Source: Nyssa sinensis (lineage: Eukaryota; Streptophyta; Magnoliopsida; Cornales; Nyssaceae). From it: 64,000 nt of DNA. The stretch covers positions 124,001-188,000 of the forward strand of contig VIRR01000553.1 of the NCBI GenBank assembly GCA_008638375.1, written 5' to 3'. Of the stretch, positions 25,275-37,999 are shown in pieces. Every line of letters starts with the position of its first letter. Within the stretch, counting starts at the first letter, position 1. The position numbers and the translations under genes were made by a program. The notes beneath the pieces were generated by a model. That model searched no databases, was not told the DNA's origin, and saw only the letters and a list, made by a program, of their open reading frames with translations.

Positions 25275-25558
25275 TGTTAGATTTGGTGGAATAACATAAA
25301 AGAGATAAGAAATAGAAAAGAAAGAGAGAAAAGAGAAAAGGGGAAAACATTAATGGATTACATTATATTAGACTGAATTGATCTGAAACTAAACAAGAGA
25401 GTTCCTTAGGAGGGTTATGAGGTTGTATATGGAAAGTATTAATAAAAGAACCAAACTGTAAAACCTAATCCTACTGGCATTACAAAATAATATATATGGA
25501 GTGACTAACCCTAACCCTATCACAATAATATATAGGTAACCCTATTGTACTTCCAACA
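25275..25558 (-). repeat. 5' LTR of the minus-strand retrotransposon, TATA box lost
   Basis: Equivalent to the left LTR, but where that has CTTATATAGGAGG this one has CTTAGGAGG (about 25404-25412). Four bases that form the TATA box are missing. This is the LTR that would drive transcription of the element. Confidence 0.88.
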
Positions 25559-25563
25559 TTAAT

Positions 25564-26384
25564 AAATAAAATTAAGGAAAGAATTTTGTCAAAATTTAGT
25601 GTTGGAATCCTAATTCACGTAAGTGTGAAATGATAGTACACCAATAGGGTGTAAAACTAAATTACATCAATTATAATTATTAGGATATAAAATTTGAGCT
25701 CAAAACTTTTTCCTTTTTTTGATTCCATGTTAGACCACCGACTCTTCAATAAGCTCAAACAAATATAAATGGTGTAACTTAATTATTTAATCAGCTAATA
25801 TTTTATTTTTTTCTAATGTCTATCCCCAAATATAATTAGAAAATTTGCAAAAAAAACTCATTGGAGGCAAGTTTTAAAAAATTTATTTAGCAGAGGCAAA
25901 TTTAAAACTTTTTGAAAACCTCAAAAATATTAAATTAACCACAAGTTTTCCAAAGTTTCCAGTGGAGGCAAGTCCGCCACTATTGCTCCACCCCTCATTA
26001 TAAACATTAATTATATGGCACAAAACTTTTTAATTATTTTATTTTTATATAATTGGGGTGGGGTGGAGGGCGCCTTCACCTCAAATCCTAACAGGGTGAA
26101 CATTGTTCCCTTCAAATCCGTTCAATTAAGATTGGGGCATGGTGAGTTCACAGATCGATCAAGAATAGTTTTATTGATATGGTTCTTCAATCAAGATTCA
26201 AATGAACATCTTCCTGGTTGTCCTGAGGGAACAACGAGAACACAAACTAAAAGTGGAAAAATCTTTGGAGGGAAGGGAAAAATTTAGATTTTTTGCCCTA
26301 TAGGTATTAATTGTTTCATTAATTTTAGCCAATTAGTATTTATGACTGATTTATCTCGAAAGTGCCCATTCACCTCAGCTGCTT
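25564..26384. repeat. Continuation of the 1-560 repeat, then unassigned sequence
   Basis: 25590-25990 matches 240-530. After that, 26015-26290 has an ORF with no recognised motif, of near-average composition; I do not call it a gene. 26300-26345 again resembles 530-570. Confidence 0.5.
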
Positions 26385-26413
26385 CACCACCACCACCACC
26401 ACCACCACCACCA
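26385..26413. repeat. (CAC)n microsatellite between short direct repeats
   Basis: Nine or more CAC triplets. The flanking sequence TTATCTCGAAAGTGCCCATT (from about 26351) recurs after the triplets as TTATCTCGAAAGCGTCCATT (from about 26417). Between 26440 and 26628 nothing is recognised. Confidence 0.85.
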
Positions 26414-26958
26414 AATTTATCTCGAAAGCGTCCATTCAAATCATTTTCTAAATTTCATGCATCATTGAGTGAATTATTTTAGAAGTTTTGCGAATGACAG
26501 TATCTCCAATTGTTGGATCCTAGGCCTGCTCCAAACCCTATACCCAAGAACTATAACCTAAATAAGCATTGCACCTATTATTATTGCGTGAACTACTTTA
26601 TTGATTGATGCACTATGTTGAAACATGTTGTAATACCTCAACTCGAATTGTAACCGAGTGAACCATGTAAACCCGAGTCGTTAGGGCTTTATGTTTTGAT
26701 ATCAAATGAAACGGACGAGTTTGAAATCTAAATAGTTTCGAATGTACGGATGATGCCCGGGCAAGCCATGAACAAATACCGAAATAAAAATAAAAGGTAA
26801 ATAAAATAAAATAGAATAAAAATAAAATAAATAAAAATAAATATATATATATATGCATGGAAATATAAGTATACATATGTAGACGTGTATATATATATAT
26901 ATGTTAGTAACTATATATATAAGGAGACATAGTATAAATATATATATATAAGTAAACT

Positions 26959-26960
<2 letters not shown>

Positions 26961-27018
<58 letters not shown>
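26961..27018. repeat. Compound (AC)n(AT)n microsatellite
   Basis: About 14 AC units run directly into about 15 AT units inside the long LTR. More TA-rich tracts follow at 27141-27182 and at 28477-28500. Confidence 0.92.
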
Positions 27019-27020
<2 letters not shown>

Positions 27021-29170
27021 GACCATAAGGCTTGTAACTCCCATATTTAAAAGAGGGAATAAGGGGAGTTATGGAAACCGAAAAGGAAGGTCAATGAAGG
27101 AGAGAGGAGAGAGGAAGGGTTGAAGCGGTCGCTTGGCCTACATATGTATATATACATATATATATATACATATATATATATAGGTGATAGGTGTTTTGGT
27201 AAAAAATCAGAAAAGGAGGAAAACAAAAGAAACGGAGAGCTTTAGAGAGATTCTAACCATTCAGAAGTTGAAACAAGGAAGAAGAAGGAGTGAAAGAGGG
27301 GAGAAACTACGAGCCAAAGCTCAAGATGTAAGCAAACTGGGAATTCAGATTTTTCAATTTTATGCATGAAAGCTTGTTTAAGCTTAATGGACTTAAAGAG
27401 AATGAAAAATGGTAAATTTAGAAAGAAACCACAACTTGTTCAGTGAAGAAATGAGGGAGAAAATCCAAGTTGCAAGTCTATAGAAAATTTTGAATAATTC
27501 AAAAATTGGTTGATTTAGCTAGTTTTATGAACGGAGAAATGATCCCCATAGGTCCAGAAACACATAGGAAAATTTTGGGGTTCAAACTGTAGCTAAAAAG
27601 CCACGAACTGAAAATTCGAAGGGTCGCTAGAAAACCGTGAGCTCGCCGGAGCTACGGCTGCAACCCCCATTTTCGAAACCTATCAAATGTTGAAATTTAA
27701 TTCCAAGGTTAGATATGAGACCTACATGTAAATTAGAACCAAACCCGTTGAGCTGGTATTAAAACAAGATCGAAAAACATCACCGCCGCCGGAGGGGATG
27801 ACCGGCGCACAGCCGGAGAAGAAGCCACTGTTTGGCTTTTGGTTCGGGTCACAGGTCGAGTAGGGTCAAACCCGCCCAACCACAAGTGGTGGGTAGCCGA
27901 AATGACGCAGCATTGGGGGCTGTTTGAAATATTTTAAAAGTTTAATTGGCAGTGTTTGATTATAAGGTTTAGAAATTGAAATTGAAGTGAAATTGGAATA
28001 GGGATAACTTATCCTTAATTTCAAAGCTTATCCACTGTTTGACTATTCTAAATTGGAATAGTAGTTTCTAAAATTCTAATTTGGCCCAAAGCTTAGTGAA
28101 ATTGTAATTGGACCCTAGATTTATGATTTATCATGAAATGACCCAAGGAATAATTAATTAAATATTAATTTAATTAATTTTAAATAAGAAAAATTACTAA
28201 AATGCCCCTAAGTCAAAAGTGAGTCAAACAGCTCCGATTAAAGTAAACGAATAGTGAATTTTTATTATTTCGAGCATTTTGGACTCAACAGTAGAGTCCA
28301 ATTTGTGAAAAAAAGGTCTCGAGAAATAAGAACACGTAAAAGTGTAAAATAACCATTTTGCCCTTTTAGTACAAATGTTCGAATTGAAGTCCGTAAAAGC
28401 CTAAACTAATTTTATTTGACATTCCAGACTCAACGACGAGGCCCAAAGTAGCAAATAAAATACTACTAGCCATGATATATATATATATATATATATATAT
28501 GAATACGTAACATAGACTGATTACGACTATAGACTGAATTGTATTTTTTGAGTGACGGGACCGTCTAAAAGGAAAGAGAAGGATATCAATGTCGAGTAGC
28601 AGGAAAGGAAAAGTAGCTTGATTTCCAAGGAATGATAAAGTGTAAGTAATATCTGATCTTTGCATGTTGTACACTCTCAGCCATGTCACAGTTCTTTCTA
28701 TACGCATTTGTACTCTTTATTATCATATCAGATCCTTTATGATTCCACTTATGTGATATTGCTTATCAGTGGAATAACTTAGCTATGATGTTGTATCTTG
28801 CTCTTGAGTTCTATATCTATTAGTGATGTTATATCTTGATCATGAGTTTCTATACATTTGTGCAAATGACCATTCTATACACTTGTACGTAGAGTCAAGA
28901 GGGGCCAACAGTTATTATCCTTGGCAGCCTAGTAACATAGTTGTAAAAAGTTATAGTTATATTATGTTGCATTGGACCAATTATAATCCACATTCTTTTT
29001 CGTGGAGATAGCATGATCTTGATATTTATTTGTACTGAATTTGTACTCAGTCACAAACTCCATCTCGATGCGTAGTATGACCCGAGTACGGGGACCAGTT
29101 TTCATTATGGCTATGTCGAGGCATAGTGCATGACAGCAGTCGTAGAGGACATTGATAACTGGTTAAAAAG

Positions 29171-30451
29171 TGCGTATTTATTTTGTTAACCCTAGATATT
29201 CTTGCACTTTAATTATTTTAATTTCTCCAATTTATATGCATTTCCTAGTTAATTCTTGTTTTATCTTTTTGCAGAGAAAGCTTGACAAAGTTGATGATTT
29301 CGTGGTGGATTTGAAGTAAAAAGGAAAATATTGGGCTTTGAAGTGCTAAAAGAAGTGGAAAACAAGTGATTTTGGGTTAGAAGAGAGGCTTGGTCCATAT
29401 GTTGGTGGACCAGGGCCTATTTTAGCATTATAGGCTCTATTTTGGAGCACTTTAGACTCCCTTTTTGGGCCCCTAATGTTTAATTACGGGATTTTAGTTT
29501 ATTTTCCTGAATTCTGATGTAATTGGGGTATTTTTGGAAAAAAGGGAATAATATTGGGAGCTAAGGTTTTAGAAAAGAGAGGAGGCTGTTCTTGGAGATC
29601 TAGGAGAGGAGGAGAAACATGACTCTAAAGAAGAGGATGAAGAATTCCATGGCTATGGTGTTCTCTTCTTCTATCATGGGCTAAGTTCTCTCATTCCTAG
29701 GGTTTAGATGAAACCCTAGTCAAGTAATATTGCTTCTTTGTATTTTATTTTTGGGTTAATTATTTTTGGATGTTGATTGTATAACGTTGGGATTTTATTA
29801 AAGCAATGATCGTATTATTCAATTTCACATAATCAATTTCTGTGATTTTGTTTATGTAGTTATACAATAGTAATATGTGTACATACATCAAAACCGTAGG
29901 ACGAGTCATAACTCAGGAAAAACAAATTGTGACTATGACCTTAGAATTAGCGTAGACAATTTGTGTTGACCAAAGATGATTCGTGCTTAGAGTTTTGGTG
30001 CATGATTTTCTTGATGATATGATTGTATTGAGGCTTATAGCCAAAAATTCATCTTTTACATCCAAATTTAATGGCCTAAGAATTAATACAATTGAAGCTA
30101 GTTACAAGATTAGTGGTGGATTCAACACCCTAAGAATCCTCTTTTAATTTGCTTCATCATTAATTCAGCTGAATATTTATTTTAATTACAGTTCTCATTT
30201 AATTTTAGGAAAGAATCAACAAACAATCACTCTTTGTGAATTTGAATTAAAATTAATCTCAACTTAAGTTTTTAAACAATCAACAGTCTCTTTGGGTTCG
30301 ACCCTTACTTCTCTACTATACTAGTAGTTTAGTTTGGTAATTTTATTGATTTCCACGACAGATCAGACATAGTTTACATTATTGAGCTTAGTGCTTATAC
30401 ACGCAGGGGGTAGCCGGGTTCGGTAGTTTATTGCATCCCCTAGTTTTGACA
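29171..30451. mobile_element. Probable nested LTR fragment inside the long LTR
   Basis: This part has a style different from its surroundings: it opens TGCGTATTTATTTTG, has TTTTGCAGAGAAAGC near 29268, and near its end has CTCTTTGGGTTCGACCC followed by a short self-complementary stretch, closing TTTTGACA. This order is typical of LTR regions of plant gypsy-type elements. No matching duplication was found at the proposed ends (AAAAG against TCACC), so the borders are uncertain. Confidence 0.35.
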
Positions 30452-31179
30452 TCACCATCTATTTATTGAGATTCATAGTATGATCATGTTCTTGTATGAA
30501 TGATCAGGCAGTTGCACAACTTTACTTGAGTAGTTACTATGATCATGTATTTGATAGTTTTTGTCTATAGCATATGATGTCGTCATTCAGACTAGATGTT
30601 CTTTGATTATTACTTGTATTCCTGATCATTTGATATTCATTAACGAGCTATAATTATTGTTATGATATTGACTGGCTATCATATCCTTCTTATTGGATTA
30701 TTTAATTTCTTTCTAGATCTTGTACACATGGCAGAATAGAGGACTTACTTACTGAGTTTTGTTTAGCTCACCCCAACTTACTATATTTTCAGTTAAGGAT
30801 GTTGCAGGACCACAGTAGGAGTCCAAGAGCATAGAATGACAGTTTGAGAATTATGTTAGAAGTAATGTAGTTCTTCCATGTTCTCACCACCTAAGAGTGG
30901 TTGTATGTTATGTTTATGTCGGTTTACAGTTTTCAGTTGTTAAACAATATTTTGTATTAAGGCTTCCACTAATTTACTATTAAGTTACATTATCTATTGT
31001 TGTCATTGATACAAAGAAAAGAAAAAGTAGGGACGGCCATTGGGTTGACCCCGCGACACGAGATCCTCATAGAGTGGGTTTCGGGTTGTGACACATACTA
31101 TCCAAGATTTGTTTAACAAACAAATTATCAGGCCTCCCCCTTCAAAGATCTGTCATGGTTAGCCCGAAATCAATAGTGG

Positions 31180-31800
31180 AGATATCATGACTATGTTAGA
31201 TTGATCATATATCAATGATGAGCCATGATATTATGCAAACTCATAAACAAATATAAATGCATGCATGAAAAAACATTTCATGCAAACAATGAAGATGCAG
31301 GACCATGTATAAAGAATGCAGAACCATCTCTTTTATCTTTGTTTTTTTTTTTTTCTTTTTAATTGTATTGTTGACTGTTGATCAGACCTCAAATCATAAA
31401 TATGTATTATTGTGTGTATTTGTGTGCATTTCTTTATTAACTAATCCTACTTTGAAGAGTTTAATAACAAAGTAAAAAAAATGGAAGCAAGAAAAAACAA
31501 AAAAATAATAAGAATAGTACTGACCGTGAAATTGAAAGAGCCTGACTTGAGAGCAAAAAATTATGTGTAATCTTTGGTACACAACTTCCACGGATTTGAG
31601 AGGGTGGACGCACAAAGGAAGAGTATTCCACTCACTAGCAAAGATTTGAAAAGGCCCTACAAAATAGATTTCAAAGGTGGTCCTGCTTTGTTTATCTTTC
31701 ATCAAATGATCAAAGATGTAAGTATCATCAAACCCATCGATCTCTCTCTAGAAATTATCAACTCGCTTCATCAATCTCTCTCTAGTTAAGGGAATAATTA
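31180..31800 (+). repeat. Repeat part r4 followed by an exon-like ORF
   Basis: 31190-31590 matches r4 copies at 590-960 and 8380-8760 (GAGCCATGATATTATGCAAA; GACTTGAGAGCAAAAAATT). Directly after it a plus-strand frame from about 31574 to 31720 (containing KRPYKIDFKGGPALFIFHQM) ends at AAAGATGTAAGTATC, a good match to a splice donor. The other r4 copies lack this stretch. I do not recognise the protein family. Confidence 0.35.
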
Positions 31801-32566
31801 TTGGTGGTTTGTATTTTAATGAACTGCATATGGATGGTTGGTGTTTCAAAAAAAAATTAAATTAACTTGTGAATGATGGGGAAAGAGTTCACAAAATGAA
31901 CGCAATGCTTTTGTCGTTTGTGAGGTGGGAATACAGCTATAAAAGCTATAAAGTATAGCCTTAAAAAACTGTGTGGGGAAAACTTTGGAACTATAAGCCA
32001 AAATTAAAGAAGACAAACAAGACTAATAAATATACTTTGATGCAAGACCCTCTTTAGGTAATAATTACTTTCTTCGAGAAAAAAAATTCATTGGTAGCAT
32101 TGCACACTTAAATGTGAGGTTAACAAAAATTTTACATCAATATTAATATTTTAATGACAATCACACGGTATGAGGAATCAAAAATTATTCTGATACTAAA
32201 TATAAGAATTAAAAATTATTTTAATACCAACTGTAAGTTTCAAAATCGCTCTATTACTAATTATAAAAATCAATAACAAATCAAATCAATATGTTTAATG
32301 GTTTGTTGAAGTATCATAAGACAAAGAACAAATTAGGAGGGATTCAAACAATTGCCTCCTAAGATGTGAGGAAATAAAACTTTTATTGAGAACAAAACTT
32401 TAATGTGACAAAAGCTTGTGTTGACAATCTAATATTTACTCATGCGGCAATCCGAGCATTCATGCGGCACTGGCTAGACGCCATAAGCCATTCATGGCTT
32501 TTTAATCGTGGACACTACAATATTATTATTTTTTCAGCTCAAAACTCAACGTGACAAATACACACA

Positions 32567-32607
<41 letters not shown>

Positions 32608-35100
32608 CACTAATTTTAAATGTTATATTGATTAAGACATCTAATTCTACACAAATTAATAATATTATTCTAACTAGGATAAAGATTTCTAGTCCCACTA
32701 ATAATTAATTACTCAATTCTTATTTAAGACAAGACTTATCTAAAATATATCAAATAAGACTCAAAATCAAAAGTAATTATTTTTATATTTTTTACTTAAA
32801 TAAAATTTAAAAATGATAGGAAATTAAGAAAAAAGGGAAAAAAATTGTTAAACATGTTTTTAATTCCATTTTTTCAACATGATAAAAATAAAAATTCTTA
32901 AAAAAAAGATAGAAAATTAAGATAAAAAATGTTAGACATCATCGATTTTTTACCCTATTTTTCAACATGTATTTTTAATAATAAATATCATTTTCTTGTG
33001 GTTTTTAGTGAGTTATGAATATCATTACTCCAAAGAAAAGAGAGATGATATGCAAAATTTTCAATGCCAACTTCACCCACACACAGATCGCGGGTGGAAG
33101 AGACAGAGCTTTGGGCTCTTCTTTTTTGGTGCTATCCTCCCGCATTATTGTCCGGGCAATTGCAGGTATAAAAAATGTTATCGTTAATAGTAAATATATA
33201 TATATATATATACATGATTGTATATAATATTAACACATATAATATAAACATCTGTATTCTAGTGAGAAATTGTTCAGGCACATGTTACTTTCAATCCAAT
33301 CCTTGAGATCTTCATCACAAGGAATCAAAGAAATGAGTATATATTTCAACTTAGAATTACAATTTTACCCCATAATAATTGAACTTTTATATAAATCATT
33401 TCAGATATTCCTACCTTAGTTTAATTAACCAACAACAATACCATTAGATTTTTTTTCCCGAGTAAAGTGGGAGACTAATAAATATGAATTGATAAAGAGT
33501 ATTCACTAAAGGTTAATGATTTTCTCCTTTGTGAAGTAGGAAGTTATATTATGATCTTATTTTTATCATAGATTTTTCTTTTCTTTTTCAATTTATAGAG
33601 AAATATATTTGATCAAAATATATAATTTTTTGAAAAGATAATTCTTATACACAGCATAAAAAACATTTTTAAAAAATTATCCATATGTTTTTGTAAATCA
33701 CAAATTAAGAATATTATAACATAAAAAAAATTATCCTAACCTGAATGAAGAAGAGAATGATTCATTATTTGGATAAAGCCGCCTCTACATCTTCACTCTT
33801 ATGTCCCTTCTTTGGAATCCGTACAAAAATTAAGTGGGTCTCTAAAATAGAATTGAAAAGAATAAAAATATGGGAAGCTGAAAAACAAGTGTATCACATT
33901 CTCTATATATCGACGATTATTTAAAATGGAAAATGCTATGATTTTTCAAATATAAATTCCAAAATTTGCATCTAAATAATGTGGCACTATAATTTAGGAG
34001 ATGTAATATTACTCATTTAAAATATATTGATAGATATTCATTTTATCCTTATCTTTTAAAAATTATCTTCCTTAACTTCTCATTTATTATTATTATTATT
34101 ATTATTATGAAATTTGTTCTTGTAATCCAAATTAGGTTAGGAGTGGGATCGAATAGGTCTTACCCTATCTTGGCTCCAATGAGCTATTAAACCCATTAAT
34201 AATTTTCACTCCCATTACATGAAAAATAATTGCACTCCAAAATATGATGATTTTAAAATAAGTCATTTGGTGCTAAATATATGCAAATAAACCTCTCCAC
34301 ATAAATTAGCATTTGGGATTAAATAAACTTATTATCAATATATCTGCTAATATATAGGCACAAAATTCATTGAATTTTATCAATACAAATATTTTATTCT
34401 AATATGTATGTAATGTAAATAAACTATTTTTATTAAATAAAAATTTCAAAAATACAATTCATAAATTGAGCTTCAAAGACATACAACTCCAACATAATAT
34501 TACTTACATTAACCTAGGTTTGATAGCACAAACATTTTACTATTGCACCAAGTAATAATTCGTTTTAACGGAACAAAAACTCATATTTCACGGTGCTTTT
34601 GAGCATAAAATTAAAATCCAAGTCTATGGGTCACCCTCCAATTTCTTGCAACTAAAATCTTAAGTAAAATTTTACTTTTAAGAGAATGATTATGACCATT
34701 TGTGGTTGCTTTGGCTTTGATTGAATTATTATTAAACCTTACCTAATTTGAAGGAATTGTCTGTGGTTGAATAGAGCTCAGCTCCTCTCCAATTATTAGC
34801 TGAGGTAATCGTTGAATGTTGCTACATCAACTTCTGAAAAGGATTATTTTCCATATGATCTAGCATACTACAAAGGGTCTTTGTCAATTAGCTGATTAAA
34901 AGTAGTTTGACAAAATTGCAGTTTGATAACTCAAATTAGTAAATATCAGTTATCACTTAAAAAAAATTTATTTAAAGAAAAAAAATTATTTCTTACTAAT
35001 CTTATTATAGAAGCGATGGGTAACAACAAGGTGTAAATAATACTCATATATCTATCTTAATAAAGAGAGTGAGACTTAAATTCATGACTTTTTTCTAGTT
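31800..35100. other. AT-rich intergenic DNA, no gene recognised
   Basis: Contains (TA)n at about 32571-32606 and 33194-33212 and (TAT)n at about 34086-34109. A short plus-strand frame at 33015-33165 ends at GCAATTGCAGGTATAA, which could be a splice donor, but the encoded stretch is not recognised. Otherwise nothing is supported. Confidence 0.55.
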
Positions 35101-35104
35101 AAGT

Positions 35105-37865
35105 GGACATTGTGGTCAACTGGACTAATCTCAATTGATTAACTAAATTTTAATTAAATCAAAAATGCTTGAAGTATTATTAAACACAAAATGATAAAAA
35201 TGATTTTTTTTTAAAAAAATTTAATTTACAAACTTATCATGATATGGTACTTAATAATTATTTTTATCAAATAGAACCTAAATAATTATAAATATATACT
35301 TATTAAAGATATAAGACTCATCAAATTAGGGTTTTTAATCTTTTTTTTTATGTTGACATGTCAAATTTAAGAGGATAACAATTACACTTGTTAGAGGGGT
35401 TTGTGTAACACACACTCCTGTCATCAATGTCCGTTACTACATGTGTACTATAACATGACATTAACGGAATCACTATCTTTTTATTCCCAAAATGCCCTTA
35501 GAGCATAGAAAAGGACAAAACTATGCTTACTTTATAATATAAAATTACTGCTTTTTCCTCACATATATACAAAAATAAAAAACAAAAACTCTAAAAGTTG
35601 ATAAAATGTCATTGATTAGATCAAATTAAAATAATGATAGTGTGTGAAAGTTTTAAATTTAAGGAGATGAGATAAAAAATAATTTAAAGAGTTATAATTA
35701 AAAATATTTTTAAAATGTATAAAAAAAAATTTGTAATGAAAAAGTTTGAGCAGGCCAGTTGACTTCCTAGGCCTTCATTGATTTCCTCCATGACAATACA
35801 CTAATTCTGATATAACTATTCATCTGAACAGATCAACTCCTGCATACGATAGGCAAATCAATTCCTACCCATATTCTTCCATTTTGCTTTTTTGAGTGAG
35901 TAAAGTACGCCTTGTGTTTATGCGTTTTTTGAATAACACTGTCAAATATACTAAATTCTATTAAAAAAGATGAACCATGTTATACATGACAGGATATCAA
36001 TGAATGAGCACAAAATGTAAACACTGTCAAATATACTAAATTCTACTAAAAAAGATGAACCATATTATACATGACAGGATATCAATAAATGAACACAAAA
36101 TGTAATATTCGAGTCCAATTAAGCATAATAATAATTATTATAAGAGAACTTTCTTAATAATTATGGACAATTTTACTTAAGGCAAATAGTCTATAAATAT
36201 GAAAATAAATGTATAAATGAGAACAATTAATTATGAATTAGAGATGATTAATTTTAAGAAAGTAATTTAATGACAAAGGTCATAAAACAAATTACGATCG
36301 ACATTAATCGAGTATTAACACATGAATAAATTTAGAATATTAGTGCACGAAATGCACTAAGGCAAGACTAGTGATATATAAATAAAGTATGCTTAATCAA
36401 AAAGTTTTGTAAAAATTATAAAAAATTTTGAGAATAAATAAAATATTCTAAAATGTAATATGATGCATATATAAAATGGAAAGTATAAAAATAGCTTAAA
36501 AAGTTAATATGAAAGTTAACAATTAGATTTTTTAGTAATACAAGTTTTTTATTAAAGTTTTTTAAATTAAAAAAATAATTATAAATTTTTTAAATTAAAA
36601 ATTTTATTATAGAAACTTTTAGTATTTTTCCCATAAGAATATCTCCCATTGCTATATCCCATCTTTTTTCCAATTAAGATAATGATTTAAAAAAATAATT
36701 AAAAAACAAAAAAGTCATATCGAAACAAAATAAGAGGTATACCAGAAAGATTAGCTGTATCCCACATTTTTCTAATTAAAATAAGAGATAAATTAGATTA
36801 ATCTTCTTAAAATTTATCAATATTACACATGAATTTTTTTGATTTAAAAAATTATATTAATTTTTTTAAAATTAATATTTTAATAATAATTTTCTCTTTT
36901 CATCAGTAAATAGCTAGTTGACCAAATGAAAGGGAATGACATCACCAAAATAAAAAAATAAAGAGACAATTCTACCCTCAATAGTTATTAAAAATAAAGG
37001 TATATTCAACTTAACTTTCTCTCTCTTCATATATATATATATATATAAATATATGTGTGTGTATATCCTTCATTTCTTTTTTCTACAACAGATGGGCTTA
37101 ATCTAATATGTAAGATACTAATATACAAAATATATCTAATATAATCTGTTTCTAATCTAATCTATAACATATTAATATAGGTAATACATATATATATATA
37201 TATATGTATAAAAAGTATCTTCACAAGAATGCGATTCCTGTAGTGTAAATCGAAGACACCATTGTTTGCAATCCATAGAATCTAATTCAACGACAATGGT
37301 ATAAACATCAAAACTGAACAAAATCCAAGTTATTCTTGTGATTCAAGGTTTGAAATATTAATTCCGTAGAAATCAATTTGACGACACCATGTGGAATCCA
37401 AAATCTTACAGATGGTATAAACACCATTTTGAAGCCCATTCCAATTCAGAAAAACAGATTTTTCTTCGGCTGTATCATAGTAAAATCTGAATTTGTTCAG
37501 TTTTTATTTGACTATTAGCATCGTCTCCTCCATCGCACTCCTCCCAATCGAAATCGGCATCACCCAAAACTCAAAACCGTCACCCAATTTTCATCCACCG
37601 CCATTGCCAACTACTCCGATTCAAGTTATCGGGATGACCCAATTCGTGAAAAAATGGAGCCCTCTGTCTCTTGGCATGGTTTGCGAACCTTCTTTCACTT
37701 CTCTCTTTACATACAACCCTAGTTTCTCTATTGATTTTGGAGATCTGGTTCGGGATAGTGTTGCCAGTGGCATTTCGTCTGAAACTGCCGATGATGCTTT
37801 CTTCTTCTCTATGCTCACCATCAGCGATGGGAAGAATGTAAAGGGTTCGGACACTTACCAAGAAA
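35105..37865. repeat. Segmental duplication block A, copy 2
   Basis: Collinear with 10600-12742. Copy 2 has an added tandem duplication of about 85 bp at 35935-36105 (ACATGACAGGATATCAAT twice). It also has about 600 bp at 36503-37107, including an r2-like piece (ATATCCCATCTTTTTTCCAA) and a (TA)n tract at about 37028-37047, that replaces 73 bp of copy 1. Confidence 0.8.
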
Positions 37866-37996
37866 TCGAAAATCGCAAATCCTTTTCTTTGTGCACTAAC
37901 TCAACAGAATCGGCCATTGTCAACTTTTTCTTTCAAAAGTCTGGTGTTCCATTGTATAAAAATCACAAATCCATTTGTTTTACAGAAGCATTTTGA
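37493..37996 (+). CDS. Unrecognised ORF of 167 codons in block A, copy 2
   Basis: An open frame runs from 37493 to 37996. It starts with a hydrophobic stretch (YLTISIVSSIALLPI), which could be a signal or anchor, then a Pro-rich part, then FVKKWSPLSLGMV, SGISSETADDAFFFSML and a Ser/Asn-rich end. About 370 bp to 37860 are shared with copy 1, where a one-base difference splits the frame. The 37860-37996 part is unique. Composition is clearly less AT-rich than the flanks. No known domain is apparent, and the first in-frame ATG may not be the true start. It may be an exon or gene relic. Confidence 0.4.
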   Translation: MFSFYLTISIVSSIALLPIEIGITQNSKPSPNFHPPPLPTTPIQVIGMTQFVKKWSPLSLGMVCEPSFTSLFTYNPSFSIDFGDLVRDSVASGISSETADDAFFFSMLTISDGKNVKGSDTYQEIENRKSFSLCTNSTESAIVNFFFQKSGVPLYKNHKSICFTEAF

Positions 37997-37999
37997 TAA

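Larger units (their letters stand above)
23549..25558 (-). mobile_element. Complete non-autonomous LTR retrotransposon, minus strand
   Basis: LTRs of 283 bp (23549-23831) and 284 bp (25275-25558) begin TGTTAG and end CAACA or TAACA in window orientation. They are flanked by the perfect 5-bp duplication TTAAT (23544-23548 and 25559-25563). Next to the right LTR is GGCTCTGATACCA, the complement of the initiator-tRNA-Met primer-binding site. Next to the left LTR is CCCCCCATCAAAC, a polypurine tract on the minus strand. The element therefore reads right to left. The 1.44-kb interior has no gag or pol; its minus-strand ORFs are rich in Pro, Ser, His and Thr and show no enzyme motif. It must have moved with help from another element. 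The primer site would suit a Ty1/copia-type parent, but that is inference. Confidence 0.93.
26629..31093. mobile_element. Long solo-LTR-like retroelement with a nested insertion
   Basis: The stretch opens TGTAATACCTC and closes GGGTTGTGACA, the TG...CA ends of an LTR. From 26650 to about 28700 it is collinear in wording and order with 61151-63200. Shared landmarks are CGCCGGAG-rich DNA, a poly-pyrimidine stretch, CCATTTTGCCCTTTTAG against CTGTTTTGCCCTTTTTAG, and GACTCAAC-GTAGAGTC. Two members of one long-LTR family are thus present. The bases outside the ends are CATGT and CATAC, so only part of a target duplication can be argued. No gag or pol is seen, which fits a solo LTR. Long LTRs of this kind are usual in plant Ty3/gypsy elements. 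Confidence 0.6.
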
